Assembly: GCA_038496675.1 (NCBI GenBank)
Contig: CM076652.1
Coordinates: 6,663,521 to 6,727,520 of the forward strand
Reading direction: 5' to 3'
Origin: Rachycentron canadum
Lineage: Eukaryota > Chordata > Actinopteri > Carangiformes > Rachycentridae
Length of the DNA: 64,000 nt
In this document: piece after piece, positions 63,961-64,000 of the stretch
How positions within the stretch are numbered: the stretch's first letter is position 1
How the letters are laid out: the number at the start of each line of letters is the position of its first letter
Notes under the pieces: model-generated
What the model was told of the DNA's origin: nothing
What the model saw: only the letters and a program-made list of their open reading frames with translations
Databases searched by the model: none
Translations under genes and position numbers: made by a program

Positions 63961-64000
63961 TATATCCATGTGTCAATGTGCGAGTGCATATGTGCTGTTG

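Noticed and set aside
1..64000. CRISPR arrays, tRNA or rRNA genes, bacterial operons
   Set aside because: No spaced direct-repeat array, no tRNA A/B-box pair that I could fold, and no rRNA stretch; gene structure is vertebrate.

Overview
The window is nuclear DNA of a ray-finned (teleost) fish. It carries a widely spaced, intron-rich vertebrate gene with GT-AG introns, long AT-rich intergenic stretches, many microsatellites, and decayed fish-type transposons (Tc1/mariner, Rex1-like and L2/Maui-like LINEs, short repeat tails). No bacterial or organellar genes, CRISPR arrays, rRNA or tRNA genes were seen.

Region by region. 1-4200 holds a probable minus-strand 3' end (poly(A) signal and GC-rich terminal exon) at the left edge and a foldback repeat at about 3240-3730. 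4230-32900 is the complete gene sf3b3 (splicing factor 3b subunit 3, SAP130), with one non-coding exon and 26 coding exons. I read its exons by hand; joined, they give 3654 nt, that is 1217 codons plus stop, the length I recall for human SF3B3. Four of its introns (5, 6, 11, 12) each carry a box C/D snoRNA of the SNORD111 family, all with the same guide element next to box D'. The copies in introns 6 and 12 lie inside a duplicated block of about 285 bp. The intron-12 copy has a damaged D box and sits far from its 3' splice site.

33.6-43.85 kb appears to hold a second plus-strand gene that I do not recognise. It is a phase-consistent chain of seven small exons (182 codons) starting just after a promoter-like region and ending before an AATAAA. 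Several of its splice sites are strong. 43.9-61 kb is mostly intergenic, with a Tc1/mariner transposase remnant (50.74-51.19 kb, minus), a Rex1-like reverse transcriptase remnant (54.2-54.9 kb, minus) and two short repeat tails (60.6 and 60.9 kb). The right end (63.6-64 kb) is a GC-richer, promoter-like stretch that may begin another gene. It follows a 369-base N gap whose right edge still carries a Tn5/Nextera mosaic-end adapter, and the sequence beside the adapter repeats the sequence left of the gap, so the gap looks like an assembly artefact.

Functionally, the main locus joins two RNA-processing jobs: the host mRNA encodes a core U2 snRNP/SF3b subunit, and its introns supply C/D snoRNAs expected to guide 28S rRNA 2'-O-methylation.
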